Shown here: positions 1 to 12,424 of the stretch, in pieces | How positions within the stretch are numbered: the first letter of the stretch is position 1 | Layout: every line of letters starts with the position of its first letter | Assembly: GCA_905182995.1 (NCBI GenBank) | Contig: CAJJDP010000004.1 | Span: 542,417-606,416 of the forward strand | DNA length: 64,000 bases | Direction of reading: 5' to 3' | Source of the DNA: Paramecium octaurelia | Taxonomy: Eukaryota; Ciliophora; Oligohymenophorea; Peniculida; Parameciidae | Notes under the pieces: model-generated | What the model was told of the DNA's origin: nothing | Databases searched by the model: none | What the model saw: only the letters and a program-made list of their open reading frames with translations | Made by a program: the position numbers and the translations under genes

Positions 1-382
1 TTCTAATTCTAGATTTGTTGATTAAAAAGTTAAAGAGTATTTATTAAACATTTAATTAAATGAAAACTTTTAAAAAGAGAATTGGAATCAAAATAGCATG
101 CAGTTCTGAATTTATATGAGGATATAATTTATTCAAATTTTAATTAATAAGGAACAGTAGGAATTTAAAAAAAAAATCCTTTGTTTTTTCTCTTAAGATA
201 GAACTGGTAGTTTGCTTTTGTATGTTGATATTTAAATAGAGATTCTATTTAAGTGATATTGCTTAAATTTTTTGTTTACTTAGTAGAATTTTGAAGAACT
301 TTGAATCATAATTCAAAGAAAAATATTTTAGAATTAATTTTCATCATTTTAATATAAAATATCAATTTTTGATAAAATTTAG
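1..382. other. AT-rich stretch, no gene seen
   Basis: No reading frame with convincing protein character was found on either strand. One frame open from about position 223 has a low-complexity AT-driven composition and runs antisense into the gene remnant at 383-965, so it was not called. It probably holds flanking sequence of a neighbouring gene. Confidence 0.5.
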
Positions 383-965
383 TCAGTAATGTGAATGTTT
401 TTCTTGTATTACCTTAGCAATATCTTCCTCTGGAGTATAATTAATTACTTTATTTAGTAATAAGACTTTAGGATTAACTTTTCGCTCATTTTATATGACA
501 CAAGGAAGATAATGAATTAGCCTAATTATTCATTATAATATGGAATTAATCGGAAGCATTTCTTGTATTTTTACGTTAAATATAGTTGCATATCTTAAAT
601 AAGACTTGCTATAACCTTCATTATTAAACATTTATTTAATCCAAAATAGCTGTTAGAACAAATTGTATCATCATAAATTTAGTATTTTTTATTAATCAGC
701 ATTAAAATGTGATAGACATTTTATTTAAATCTTTTCCAATCTTAAAATAAAGTTTGAAAAAAATGAAGCAACTTTAACATTTTAAATAAAATTAAAATAT
801 TTTTCCTTATTATTTCAAACTAGAATAGTCTTCATATATAAAAACAACGATTTGTTTTTTATTCAATTGATCAAATATTTATTAAAAGGCATATTTATTT
901 TCTAAACCTTTTATCAGAGTTACTCTGATATTTTCTTTTGAAATTAAAGAACATTTGAAAGACAT
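383..965 (-). pseudogene. decayed protein gene, family not recognised
   Basis: Read on the minus strand from an ATG at 965, the sequence gives clear protein-like stretches. The N-terminus (MSFKCSLISKENIRVTLIKG) continues for about 60 residues, and the C-terminal end (VLLLNKVINYTPEED, ending KHSHY and TGA at 383-385) is equally convincing. Between them the protein-like text jumps between frames and meets TGA codons, and no set of 20-30 nt GT-AG introns that I tried restores one frame. It is most simply a relic of a single-copy gene. It could instead be a real gene with assembly errors. No domain was recognised. Confidence 0.45.
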
Positions 966-1049
966 GTAATTTCTTAATGAAATGATAAGCGAGGGAATTA
1001 TTTATATATTATAAATTAAAAGGAAAATCTATAAATATTTTTCTTATAA

Positions 1050-4000
1050 ATGGAGTCTAGTTTAAGTAAAATCAATAACATGGCTGAGAAAGTTATGTTG
1101 GAATTACAGAAGCAGCCATTAATAACATGGAATTCTGGCTGTTTAAACACGTTTAAATATGTATTAAATTGCTCTAACAGATATTAGATAAATTAAAATC
1201 ATGTTTAGAGGAAGTGAGTTTTAATTTGATGAGTAAGGATCTTAACCCTGAGGCATCATTATTATAAAAGTTATCAACAAATTATACAGTTGTATTTGAT
1301 AAGGTGATTGAAATTAATTCAAGAAAAATAGTTAATGCTCCTGAATTACCTATTGAATATTGCTAGAGATAACCAAATTCAACAAGATCAGTGTTGGGTG
1401 GAACTGAAGTTTAGAATTTTAGTAATTCATTGTGCACATAATTTAGAGATATATTCTTAGAAGCATTCGGAATTTATAGATGCTGAATAGACTTTTAAAA
1501 TGAATAAGTAAAAGATCTTTAGGAAAATGGAAAATAAAAGTACGAGTACAAGTGATGATGCAATGATTAAGCTGCTTTAAGGGAATATTTAATATGAAAC
1601 TGAAAAGGAATTATTAAGAATTCAAGAGGAAAACGAAGCTAATTTAATAGACTTAAGAAAGCAATTAAAGTTAAAGGGTATGTGGTCAGAAATCAGTAGT
1701 AGTCATGCTACTTAGAAATTGAATGATCTGAATAAACATATGGAGAGGGAGACTTTTAAGAATGATTTATACATAACAGATTAAATTAAGTAAGCGAATG
1801 AGATTAAGGATGAGGAAGAATTTGATATAAAAAAAGAAGTTAAAGATAAGATATTGTTGGTTTAAAGGAAGACAGCTGATAGAATAATGAGAGCAGCGGA
1901 GAGAAAGATTAGACTTGAATATGATGCATTTGTGATAAAGAGAACAGCAGGTATTTTAGTAAAAAAGAGCAAGACTTAAAACTTTTAAAGAATTGAAGAA
2001 TTAGAGAAATTAATAAAAGATAAGAATGAATAGATAGTTGAAAAGGAAGCCAAAATGAATTAATTATTCTAAAAATTTGAAGAATAGGAGAAGAAATTTA
2101 CAAGTTTGTTAAAACAGATTGATAATTATAAAGTAACTTAAAAGATAGAAGTATGCAATACAATAGTATCTAAAAATGGAAAGAAGTCAGATGTTGAAGT
2201 TTAGGTTTCTATGGTGGATCCAAGAGTTGAATTGTTTGAATTAAGATTATCAGAAATGATAGATGAAAATGATGAAATGAAGGAAGAATTAAAATTATTA
2301 CATGAGAAGGCTCTGGAAGATAAGATCTAAAGTTTGACTGGGCCAAAATAAATCGAAGAAGTCTTATTATTATTGCTTTAAAGTGATTTATCACCAGACA
2401 ATAAAATAATATCACTTAATACTTTACTATAATATATAAAGGATAATTCAGCTGAGGATATTGCAAGATTGGCACCAAATGAGTTGTATCGTATTGTTAG
2501 ATCTAAATTGAAATTTAATTGTGAATCTCCGTTAGAAAAACTTGATGAATTATCTGGAGATGAAGATGACAGTTATGAATAATAATCTATAACAAAGAAG
2601 AGAGGGAAAAATAAAAAGAAAAGAGTAGGTCATATTGAAAAACCATTTGAAGCCTCAATACAAGAATAAATAGATCTTGATAAAATTGCTACTTAAAGAA
2701 AATAGGTCTAATCAGAAACAGAAGATGAATCGACTAAAATATAGAAAAAATAATTACAATTAAATCAGATTGATGATATAACTAAGAAAACAAGTGTTCA
2801 TAAATTAATTGAATAAGTTAGTAGTCCTAAATCAACAAATAGATCGAATGTCACATTTAAATAGAAGTAGGGATATTTAAAAACCAATAGAAATAACAGT
2901 GCTGTCAACAATGATAGAAATAAAAAGGATTAAAATTCCTCATCTGGACAATTTGGAATCTAAAACAGCAGACCAACCCTTACGTAATTAGAAACCAAGA
3001 GCAATAAGTAATCCTTTTCAAATTTCTCTTCTAAGGAATTAAATAATCAAAAAGGAGAAAAACAACATAAAAAACCATCTATTATGGATTAAAGTGATAT
3101 TTAAGGTGAGTTTTACAAATAAAATAGAACTAAAGATATTGGAATATAAGTATCATTGAAATAAGAGGCAAAGATTCCTCCTTAATAGCAATAATAACAT
3201 ATTGAAACTATTATTTAATATCCTCAATAATAATTAAAAGAAAAAGAAAAAATAGAAGAATAAACGAAAAAACTTAGTGATTCCTAGATTTATAGAGCCA
3301 AAGCAGAGTAAATGTCATAGAAAACTACTTAAACAGATGATTTTGTTTTATGGAATCTTTTTTAGTAGATGGCTGGTGATCTTGGACTCTCAGAAGAATA
3401 ATTAAAGAAATTGGAAACTGTTTTCTTAAATGAATAATAATTTATTCATTTCTATGATAAGAATTCAACGTAAAAATAATTATCTCGTAATTCATCAAAC
3501 TAAATCGATACATTAGGAGATTATAGAAGAGATAGCTATAGAAATTTAGATAAAAATACAGGCATAAGAAATTCGATTAAACTTAGAACTGGTAGTTAAT
3601 AAAATATACTCACGAATAATGATTTAATGGACAATTACGTCTATTCAAAGAATCAATTAGGAGATGATGATTAATATAAGAATTAAAATACATAACCAAC
3701 TTCATTATATTCACCAGGTGTCAGTAGATAATAAAGTTAGATTATATTTTCAGGAAATCAAAATTAAAATAATTATTATGGATCAATAAATTAACCTTTT
3801 AGTTCTAATGGAATTGGAAATGATTACAAAACAAATAGTCCTATAAATCACAATTCAAGCTAAGGAATGAGAAGTGTTAGTCAACTAATAAACACTGGTG
3901 ATAATGTTCACATCATTACATATGGCGCTGTATCTCCATCTGAATAAATTAATAAAAATAAGCATCGAACTTCTTCTTCAAGCTAGAAACTGTTAGAGGA

Positions 4001-4506
4001 TATGTTGAAATCTAAAACTTAAGTTGCAAAATCTCCAGAACAAAAGTAAAGAGAATAAAAGGAACAACAATTATTTTTTTCTGTTTTTGGTGATGAACCT
4101 CAAAATGATGAAGAGTTCGATTTAGAAATACTTAGATAAAATATGGGAAGACCATTGGAAATAATATAAGATCATTTGAAAGAAGAATCAATTAAAAAAG
4201 TATTTACTTAATTGGCTTAAAAAGAAAAAAATGAATGGAAAGATAAAATTTTCTTGATTATCTCACATTATTGTAATAAGAGTGTTCAAACAATCACTTA
4301 TTTTGATTTCAAAAAGTATTATGAAAATTACATGAGGGTAATAATACATAATTATATATTAGGTGCATAAAAGATGTGGTGATGAATGCATACACATTAA
4401 AAGATTTTTAGCAAGAATTGGATTTGGATTTGTTAGTAAAAGAAAAGTCTTGAATATGTCGAAATAAAGTGTATCTCCATTTGAATAATTGCCTAAACTT
4501 AAATGA
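1050..4506 (+). CDS. large coiled-coil, Gln/Asn-rich protein of unknown function
   Basis: Four exons encode 1,128 residues with TAA/TAG read as Gln. Introns lie at 1161-1180 (20 nt), 1422-1446 (25) and 4338-4362 (25). Residues from about 130 to 560 are heptad-like, rich in Lys, Glu and Leu, and should form long coiled coils. The middle (about 560-1000) is Ser/Asn/Gln-rich and probably disordered. The C-terminal about 90 residues look folded and contain two close cysteines and one histidine (RCGDECIH). No named domain was recognised. A structural role, for instance in cytoskeleton or basal body, is only an inference from composition. The start is the first ATG after a TGA-rich leader. Confidence 0.8.
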
Positions 4507-4551
4507 ATAATAATAAAATTAATTTTAATATAAATATACTTATAGATATTT

Positions 4552-5121
4552 ATGGGAAGAAAAAATAGAGACTTATCTTATTTGAAACCCTTTTGTTTTT
4601 ACTGTGATAAAACATTTAAAAATGAAGTGTACTTGCATTAGCATTAAAAAGCTAAGCATTTCACATGCTAGAGATGCTTCAAGAAGTTTTCATCATGCGA
4701 TTCATTAAAAAATCATGTTGAATCTGCTCATCATGAAGTTTTGACCAAGTTTAAAGGATTATTCTTATTTTAGAATTCCCAATGCCACTGGTGATAGGAG
4801 TGATATTAAAAATAAAATATTTGGAATGCAAGGAGTACCAAGAGTAGAAATTGAAAAGAGAATAAGAAAAGGAGCTGAAGAATATTGGACCAAAATATTA
4901 AGTGCTCAATATTAGCAAAGAAGAAAAGAGAATAAATAAAGAATGAAGTAGAATAGGGAAATAAGTAAAAAAGAAAACTAATAAGATGTTAAAATAGATG
5001 TAAGATTTATATTATAATATCTAATTAGAATGAAAAAGAAGAAATTGAGTAGCATGAATATAATCCAGAAGCTAAACCCATCAGTTTTGATCTAGATTAT
5101 GAGTAATTGCAAAAACAATGA
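4552..5121 (+). CDS. BuGZ/ZNF207-like C2H2 zinc finger protein, short form
   Basis: Three exons (introns 4749-4773 and 5000-5028) encode 171 residues. The start MGRKNRDL followed by two C2H2 fingers (FCFYCDKTF...HQHQKAKH, then CQRCFKKF...NHVESAHH) matches the N-terminus of the BuGZ/ZNF207 family, which binds microtubules and the checkpoint protein Bub3. The next block (PNATGDRSDIKNKIFGMQGV) matches the family's conserved PNAxxGRxxxxxxIxGMxGxP stretch. The rest is a charged helix and a short acidic tail. Animal members are far longer, and the Pro-rich region and the GLEBS Bub3-binding motif are not visible here. Only 45 bp separate it from the upstream gene. Confidence 0.85.
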
Positions 5122-5192
5122 TATATTATATACCTCATGCAGCAATATCATACTCAATATAAGTCAACTATTTTAAGCAGTAACATTAATAA

Positions 5193-6320
5193 TCAATCTA
5201 AGATCAATTAAAGTTTCTTAAGAGTCTTCTCATTGTCTTTTTTATTCTAGTAAACTCTTTCCAAATCTGGGATTAACTCCTTAATGATATCTTTGTTCGT
5301 TTATTTCAATAATGCTAATAAACATAGAGTTTGTTATTCATATTAAAAGTTTTCTAAAAGTACTTTTAAATTATTAATGATTTCAAACTCCTTTATTATT
5401 TCCATGAATTGTGAACTTTAGCATTTGAAAAGCATTGCATAATGTAAAAGTATGATTTATTTTTAATGTTTTTAGGAGTTCTAAATAATTATTATTTGAT
5501 TCACTATCTCTTTATTTTAAATTATTGTCTCTACATAATATTAAGCATAATAATATAGTATTCTTAAGGTATATTTCTATCTACAAGTTATTTGTAAATA
5601 TTTTGCACAGAACTCAATAAATTGACTTTTGTGCAGAATCTGTACAAATTTCACATAGTCGTTGATTAGATAGTACATAATTTTTAATATGATATTATCA
5701 ATACCTTTATTCAAATTATTACAACATAATTCCATTAATTCATTTTAGATAAATGTCACTTTTGTTAGAGTATAGAATCCATGAAAACATTCCTATTAGA
5801 TTTTTAGTACATCAGGATATTTCTTCTAGTACATCCAAAAGATATTAAAAAGTTGTTCTCTTTAAATTATTTCAGTTTCTCCATTTTGAGAATCTCTTTT
5901 AAATTTGGCTAGCACGCTTAAAAACCATAATCTGAGAGATAGATCTTCAAGATTCTTATATCTATGAACTTCTTCAATCATGTATTCAATAATCTTCAAT
6001 TCTAATACTTCGTCTTGAACTGATTTCTCACTGCATAAATTACCCAATCCAATGAATGCATTAGTTTTTTCTTTTGATTACAATAATTCATAAAAAAACT
6101 ATATTCCTCCAATTTGAATCAGATCTAATGTTTGTTCTTTTGATCCCGCAGTTGCATCTGTAAGTCTATTGATTGATTCTTAATCCTTATTATTTATTAA
6201 ATCAAGCATCATTTCTTTTGATAATTAAGGTATTCTTTTTTCTTTAAATATTTTTTCTATTTCATTTCTTCTTATTCTTAGTGAAAAGCATTCTCTTTTC
6301 TAGTACAGCAAGCTATTCAT
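5193..6320 (-). CDS. importin-alpha-like armadillo-repeat protein (divergent)
   Basis: A single exon of 375 residues. The N-terminus is basic (around LRIRRNEIEKIFKEKR) and recalls the importin-beta-binding segment of importin alpha. The body is all-helical with armadillo-like units, for example IQFFYELLQSKEKTNAFIGL followed by GNLCSEKS, which parallels the W/L-ALxNIA pattern of ARM repeats. At 375 residues it is shorter than canonical importin alpha (about 520), and the usual Trp-Asn ladder is poorly conserved. Nuclear transport is therefore an inference, and a different ARM protein is possible. It converges with the upstream plus-strand gene, 71 bp away. Confidence 0.6.
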
Positions 6321-7017
6321 TTGGTTAAATTTTAATTAAAATTAACTAAATAAAAGTAAAACTCAATGAATATCTAAATTTGCTAAATATATAAAATATA
6401 ATTGTTTCCTATCTGACTATTAAATAGTGAATTTCTTATTTGCTGGACTCACTTGTAATATAGTAAAAATATATTGTTAATCTAAAAATGACTAAATTAT
6501 TTGTCACAAAGTTGAAACATTCACTAAAATAAATTTTATAGAATATAATTTTTATCAAAAGCTAAAGTTAATTTTTATTGAAATATGTATAATTAGAATA
6601 GGCTTTTTAGAATTCCACAGAATTCTTTACTTCTTCAAATAAAAATTATTAGATTTTAGTATCCTTATATAATTTTTTATTATTTATTACTATATGGGAT
6701 TCAAAAGTAATTACCACCTACATTAAGAGATTATCCTTAGGAATTTACAAGGTTTCGGAAAATATGTTATATTCAATAAAAAACATAGATGAGAAGTAAA
6801 AACTGATAAGTTAAATTTTTAAGCTTATGAAATCTAGCAAACCTATAATATATTTTATCCATAGCAGGATCTTTGATATCAATAATTTTTTAAATGGCTT
6901 AATATGAATACAATTTTGACATAGAGACTAGTAATTCCTCTAATTGTAATATTAGAAATTTAAGTCATATTTAAAAGTTAATTAGAAGTAGTAGTTGCTT
7001 ATTAAATAATTTATTAA
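6321..7017. other. long intergenic region without a confident gene
   Basis: About 700 bp of AT-rich sequence lies between two divergent genes. A frame beginning ATG GCT TAA near 6894 encodes a plausible 65-residue stretch that overlaps the protease start in another frame. It has no further support and may be a relic or chance. No RNA gene or repeat was recognised. Confidence 0.4.
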
Positions 7018-8203
7018 ATGAAAATTTTTTAGATCTTGAATTTGTTATCTTATGTTTTATGTGCAACCTTCTCAAGTAGTAGTATAGGTGATGCCTTACA
7101 TGAAAATGGATCAATTTATGGATGGAGAGAATAAGAATAATAACAGTTCAAAAATTGGGTGTAAGAAAATCAAAAATCATATAACAATGAATTCGAAATG
7201 ATTTATAGAATGGAAGTTTTTGTGAAGAACTATAGAACTATGAAGGTATTTAATTGGTTAATTGTAATTTTTAGCATCATAATGAGTAATTACCAAAAGA
7301 TGTTTGGGGATTAAATATCTTCTCAGATGAGACATCTGAAGAGTTGATGGATAAATTATTTATGAAGAAAGATTTTGATGATCATTATGAGACTTTTAAT
7401 GAAGATGATATCAACATAATTAAAAGAGATGCACTATCTCATAATTCATTTTTATAAGCAGATAAAACAGTTAAAAAGGTTGTAAAGGTAGTGAAAAAGA
7501 CATCTGCAACCACTAAAGCAGAGAAAGCAACACCAAAGAATCCTCCAAGTTTAGATTGGTTAAAATAAGTAATTTCCATTAAAATAATCATTAGGTTACA
7601 GAAGTATAATAATAGGGAAGATGTGGTAGTTGTTGGGCATTTGCAGTTTAGGATGTCGTCATCAGTAGATTGGCTATAGCTAATAAAAACAAACTTGATT
7701 AATTATCCAAGACACATTTAATTGATTGTGCTGATGGAAATACAGCAGGATGTGATGGAGGTTCAGTAAGTGATGCCTTTGATTTTATCAATAAATATGG
7801 AACTGTTTATGAAAAAGACTATCGAGAATACGATCAGAAAGAAGGCTAATGTTCAAAACCAAAAGGATCAATTGGATATAAACAATTTAAATCTGTTGTA
7901 GGATTAACTAAATTCACAAATAATGACATTGAAACTGCAATGTAAACTGGTCCAGTTACCGCTCTTATGTATGCAGATGAATCCTGGCTCAGATACACAT
8001 CTGGAATAATCAATACTTGTGGATATCCAAAAGTTTCTAATTACTAACATGTTGTTTCATTTATAGCTTATGATACTTAAACATGGTTTGCAAAAAATTC
8101 TTGGGGATCTAAATGGGGAATGAGTGGTTACTTTTAAGTATAAAAAAATGGAGATGCTAAATGCATAGATAAAATAAAAAAAATTACGTATCCAATTATA
8201 TGA
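7018..8203 (+). CDS. papain-family (C1A) cysteine protease, cathepsin-like
   Basis: Three exons (introns 7246-7274 and 7569-7594) encode 376 residues. A hydrophobic signal peptide (about residues 1-20) is followed by an inhibitory propeptide with an I29-like helix. A Lys-rich linker (about 135-165) precedes the mature enzyme. The catalytic centre is intact: the oxyanion Gln just before GRCGSCWAFA (Cys about 187), the His in NYQHVVSF and the Asn in KNSWGSKWG. The product should be a secreted or lysosomal/phagosomal endopeptidase, active after propeptide removal. The start is supported by the signal peptide. The Lys/Thr-rich linker between propeptide and catalytic domain is unusual and may be the processing site. 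Confidence 0.9.
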
Positions 8204-8305
8204 AGTATCATTAATTATGTTTCAGAATATCAAATATAAATTAACTATTTAAGGGTAATTATATAATAATAAATAATTTATTTATGACTTTTACTAATGA
8301 ATAAT

Positions 8306-9371
8306 TCATGATTTTCTTTAAGTTAAATATTTCAATTTGTCGGTATCTGATCCTTGAATACTTTCGAATAATTTTTAAGCCTATAATGAATTTAAAATTT
8401 ACATGATGAACATTGTGTGAAATTGCAGCTGGATAAATTGATGGATCAGTATAAGCCAACATTATAAATGTATTCTCTGTGAATTCATCTATGTAGACAG
8501 TAAACTTCTCTGATTTTACTGTAATTGCTTGAATACTTGCTTATGTTTTCATACAAGTTAACTTAAATTGCTTTATTATATTAGATAATCTCTCATATTT
8601 TTAGATGTCTATACTATTAATTCTGATAATTACCTTTTTTCTCATTTGTTTCCTAAAAATCAATAATCAAGAAAGTTGATTTTTCAAATAAAACCACTTC
8701 TTCACAACTACAAGTTTGGCAAAATGCTTTTAAACTCTCCTTTATAATATTGATATTAGGTATTAAATTCTGAACAATCTAAGACCAAGCTTTATATAGA
8801 GTTTCATCCCAAATTGAAGTAGAAAACACATCTTTAATTTCAATATTTAAGCCATCAGCTCTTTGAATAATCTCTTTGTATTTTCGCTATGAATATCAAT
8901 CTTGATTATACTTCAAACACGATTTTTCTTTCTGATTCCTTAATTTTATCGAATTTATGGATTAAAACAAATACAATAGCCCCAGGAGAACATTCTGATA
9001 AACTTGTTACTGTGGTTTTAAAATCATTCAATTCCTTTATGAATAGATCTCCTTCTTTATCAACATCAAACACATATATCAAAACTTCGACATTGGAGAA
9101 TATTGTAGATTTTTAAGTTGTAAAATACTCTTATAAAAGTTTATCCTCAAAATACTCTGAAAATTATTACTTGTCCTCCACAATCCCATAAATTTATCTT
9201 AAGATTTCCCATAAATTTGAATGAATTTTGATTTACATCTACAGTCAATCCAATCTACATAACTTAATTTGGAGGAGTATTTGCAAAAATAATTGAATGC
9301 ATTGAAGTTTTACCAACCTTATGTTAACCCATTAGTAACATTTTCTTCAATTTGTTTTCGTTTTAATTCAT
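8306..9371 (-). CDS. RagA/RagB (Gtr1) family small GTPase
   Basis: Five exons (introns 9146-9170, 8887-8911, 8609-8633 and 8381-8402) encode 322 residues. The P-loop reads GQHKVGKTSMHSIIFAN, followed by the DVNQNS and GNLKINLWDCGGQD elements of the G domain and LIHKFDK in place of NKxD, as in human RagA (VHKMD). The C-terminal roadblock-like part keeps the STSIWDETLYKAW motif, a recognisable DIQKYERLSNIIKQF helix and the TDPSIYPAA segment. Length and motif order match RagA/B rather than RagC/D. In other eukaryotes this GTPase recruits TORC1 to lysosomes according to amino-acid supply. Removing all four micro-introns restores the family alignment without gaps. Confidence 0.93.
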
Positions 9372-9734
9372 TTTAAATCAATAATGAAAAAATTATTATT
9401 ATTCATGAGAACATTGATTTCACAAATATAAGGAAGAAATAATTCATGCTTCTTTAATTGAAGAGTGTTAAGAAATTGATGAATATATATAAATTGTAAT
9501 AATTTGGCTGTCACAATATACGTTATAAGTGATCTCCTTTTAGGAAATATGGAAAATCATAAAAATCTAAGAAATTAGCTTATATAAACAAGATTAAATT
9601 ATGCAAGAAAAAGTAGAATAATTTATTTTTAAGTGTTATAAAGTAAAACAGTTCCAAAGTAGGAGCAGCCAATTTATACAAATAAGTTTTTCATTTAAAT
9701 ATCAATAACTAAATTGTATTTTTAATTTATTGAT

Positions 9735-10070
9735 AATGATTGTAAAACTAATCTAAGTTGATTCAATGACTTATCCCATCTTAAAACATACAATTAAATA
9801 TCCAAAAATATAAGCAAAGAACTAATCCCAAGAAATATTAAGCCAAGCTATTGGATTATTTCAATCTTTAGGGATCATAAAATTCAATTACACCACAAGA
9901 CTAGTTTTACGAAGGATTTAAACCTTTTGTTTGAAATAGATAAAAATTTGAAATGTTAATAGATATATCCGAATAATACTTATTTTAAATGTTTATTTAT
10001 ATAAAATGCATTATCTATGCAAAATTAGATACCAGATATTCTTAGATGAGTTGATCGAATTCCTCAGATG
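9735..10070 (+). pseudogene. probable relic of a short gene, family unknown
   Basis: Between 9735 and 10070 the plus strand gives protein-like text in two frames (for example YPKIQAKNQSQEILSQAIGL in one and NSITPQDQFYEGFKPFV in another). It is then broken by TGA, and no normal micro-intron joins the parts. The opposite strand is also fairly open, so even the strand is uncertain. It is read here as a degraded paralogue or a very short gene with an undetected exon structure. The rest of the gap (9372-9734) shows nothing. Confidence 0.35.
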
Positions 10071-10137
10071 GCAAAATTATTCTTTACATAAATTAAGATT
10101 AATTTATATTTAATGAATTAATTATATTAATAAATAA

Positions 10138-11094
10138 ATGTCACAAGCTTCTTTTACTGGCTTTATTACTATAGAAGACATAAAAAAACCAAAATATGAT
10201 GTCAATCATCTGTTAGACCCTAATTATGATTCATACGTGAGAGATATATTACCTGTTAAAATTTAAAACTTTGAAATTAAGAGACTTGAATGGGATGATT
10301 TCACAGGTGAACCAAATAAAGAATCTCCTTGGATTGCTCATAGTTATTGGAGTATTCATTATGATATACCAAAGATGGAAATAAGTAGAGCTTCTTCAAA
10401 TTAGAAATAACCACCAACAGTTACTAACCAAAAAAATAGTAATGCAAATATCAATTAATAATCTGAAAAAATTAAATAATCACCTAAAAATTAAACTTAA
10501 ATCACCTAATAATCTTAAGAAAAGGTTAATGTAAAATAATAATCACCAAAGTTGCCTCCAAAAATACCTTTATAGCAAAATAATATTTAAAATAGAATTA
10601 ATAGTAGACTACAGAATTAAGCACCCACTCCAGCTCTTAGAATAGCAAGTCTTTAAGGAGTGTAAAGACAATCTCAATAGAAAAACTAAACGCCAAAAAA
10701 ATCATCTAGAAGCAATTCAAATAGCACCCTTATGAAACAATAATCTCCAAGATAATAATTAAATATCCCTGTGTGCTGTAAACTTTTGGCAAAGTCATGG
10801 ACGAAATCTAATTAGTATGATGATCTATTAGAACACGAAACTGGGCACTATTTAATTGGGTGCTTGTGTGCTCTAGAATTTAAAAGAAAAGCAGAATAGA
10901 TGGAATTAAAAAATTCAGAAAACCAGATGCAAGAAATCAAATAGTTATTTCAAGCTAATTTTAGGACGTTTTTGAGAATAGAAAAGGATTACGATGAAGA
11001 AACAAGTCATTATTGTAATTGGAGAATGTAAATGAAATGGAATAGAAAAATTAAAGAGTAATTATTGTTGTATGAAATGTATTTTAATAATTGA
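10138..11094 (+). CDS. DUF922-like predicted zinc metalloprotease with a Gln-rich insert
   Basis: A single exon of 318 residues. The N-terminal segment (RLEWDDFTGEPNKESPWIAH, then SYWSIHYDIP) and the C-terminal segment (LLEHETGHYLIG, then EKDYDEETSHYCNWRMQMKW) match, in order, the conserved blocks of DUF922 (a largely bacterial family annotated as putative Zn-dependent protease). HETGH would be the zinc site, with a further His in TSHYCN. The two halves are separated by about 140 residues of Gln/Ser/Pro/Lys-rich low complexity (about residues 85-220) that bacterial members lack. No signal peptide is seen, so a cytosolic location is inferred. Assignment is by motif memory only. Confidence 0.6.
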
Positions 11095-11373
11095 TGTTTA
11101 TAAAGTCTTTATTACTATATTTATAATAACAAGTATAGTTTATTCCTACTTAAGTGGTTAAGTCGATTAAACAACAGATCTAAACTAAATTGAGAATCTT
11201 CGAATTAATAAATGAATTAAATATTTAATTATTATTATATATATGAATTATTTGAATATTTTGAATGTAAATTTTAATTAAGTGATCTATTCCTTTTATT
11301 TCGAAGCAGGACCCAACGTATATAAAAATATTGTATTAATTTAATATAATAAATATTTTATATAATAAAATTA

Positions 11374-12364
11374 ATGTACAAAGGCTACCCAACAGAAGTT
11401 AAAAGCAGCACAGGGTAAAGGATTACTAGACCGTATAGTTAATAAAAGTATCCTATATGTTAACTTAGGGAGTATATAGAATTGAAGTCCTCCGTTAAAT
11501 AGCAATCGCATTCTTGTGAAAAATCCAACTAATCCACTATACAAAAAGGCAAAGTGTCAAGCAAATAATAAGTCAAGAACAAAATGAAACCAACTCAAAC
11601 GCGATTTTAATTTTAGTAACCTTAGAGTTTATAAACGACTCATCGTTATAATGATTCGCCGTATGTCAAGCCTCAATAATAATAACAATTATTTGAGTTA
11701 TAGAAAACAATTATGGCAGATTCTAACAGAGCGGGTAATATTGTGAATCAAATGAAGTTCCACTCACAAACAAAATAAAATACGTAACAGCCATAAAAGC
11801 ATCATAAATCAAATTATACTAATTGCTAAGAAAAATAATCCTCGAGTTTAAATGGTAGTTTTGAACTCAAGAAAAGAATTTTTACTACCAATTAGGAGAT
11901 CAATTCAAAATTAAATATGATTAATAAATCCAACAGAGCATAATCAGTGATGGACGAATACAAAACCACTGCCATTGAACTACAACAGACAATGAAAATA
12001 CCAGAACCCATCCTACCTTAACGAATTATACCTTATGATTCTGAGTAAAATACTATATTTAATAATTAGAACTGAATTCGAAGGATATAGAAAAGGAGAT
12101 TTCTTAACATTCCAATCAGATGATGAGAGTGAAAACGAGGATTTCTTAAGGAAAGCAGGAATTGAACACTTCTTAAAAAACTTGACGGATAAAGAAATTT
12201 TGTTATTGGAAAAATATATATATATAAGAAAATATGATATGATGGCTAGAAATCCTAAAACATCTACAAGGAATGAACAATTCCTAAATAATAATAATAC
12301 TTCAAGAACTTCATAATAATATTAATAATAATTTTGCAAAATTAGTAGATAAACTAAAAAATGA
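11374..12364 (+). CDS. basic Gln/Asn-rich hypothetical protein
   Basis: Two exons (intron 12045-12069) encode 321 residues. Residues 1 to about 220 are rich in Lys, Gln, Ser and Asn with no predicted core and look disordered. The C-terminal part is acidic then helical (DETEFEGYRKGDFLTFQSDD, followed by a leucine-rich helix through FLKNLTDKEILLLEKY) and is the only segment likely to fold. No family was recognised. Exon joining is secure: without the 25-nt intron the frame meets TGA immediately, and with it the frame runs cleanly to the final TGA. It sits 60 bp from the stop of the convergent downstream gene. Confidence 0.75.
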
Positions 12365-12424
12365 ATTTATAATTATAATTATTTATATAAAATTTTCTTA
12401 TTATTATTATTACTTTCATTTTAC

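Noticed and set aside
913-929. ATCAGAGT-T-ACTCTGAT palindrome as a possible terminator or binding site
   Set aside because: It lies inside the coding part of a gene relic, has a 1-nt loop and is not followed by any supporting element.
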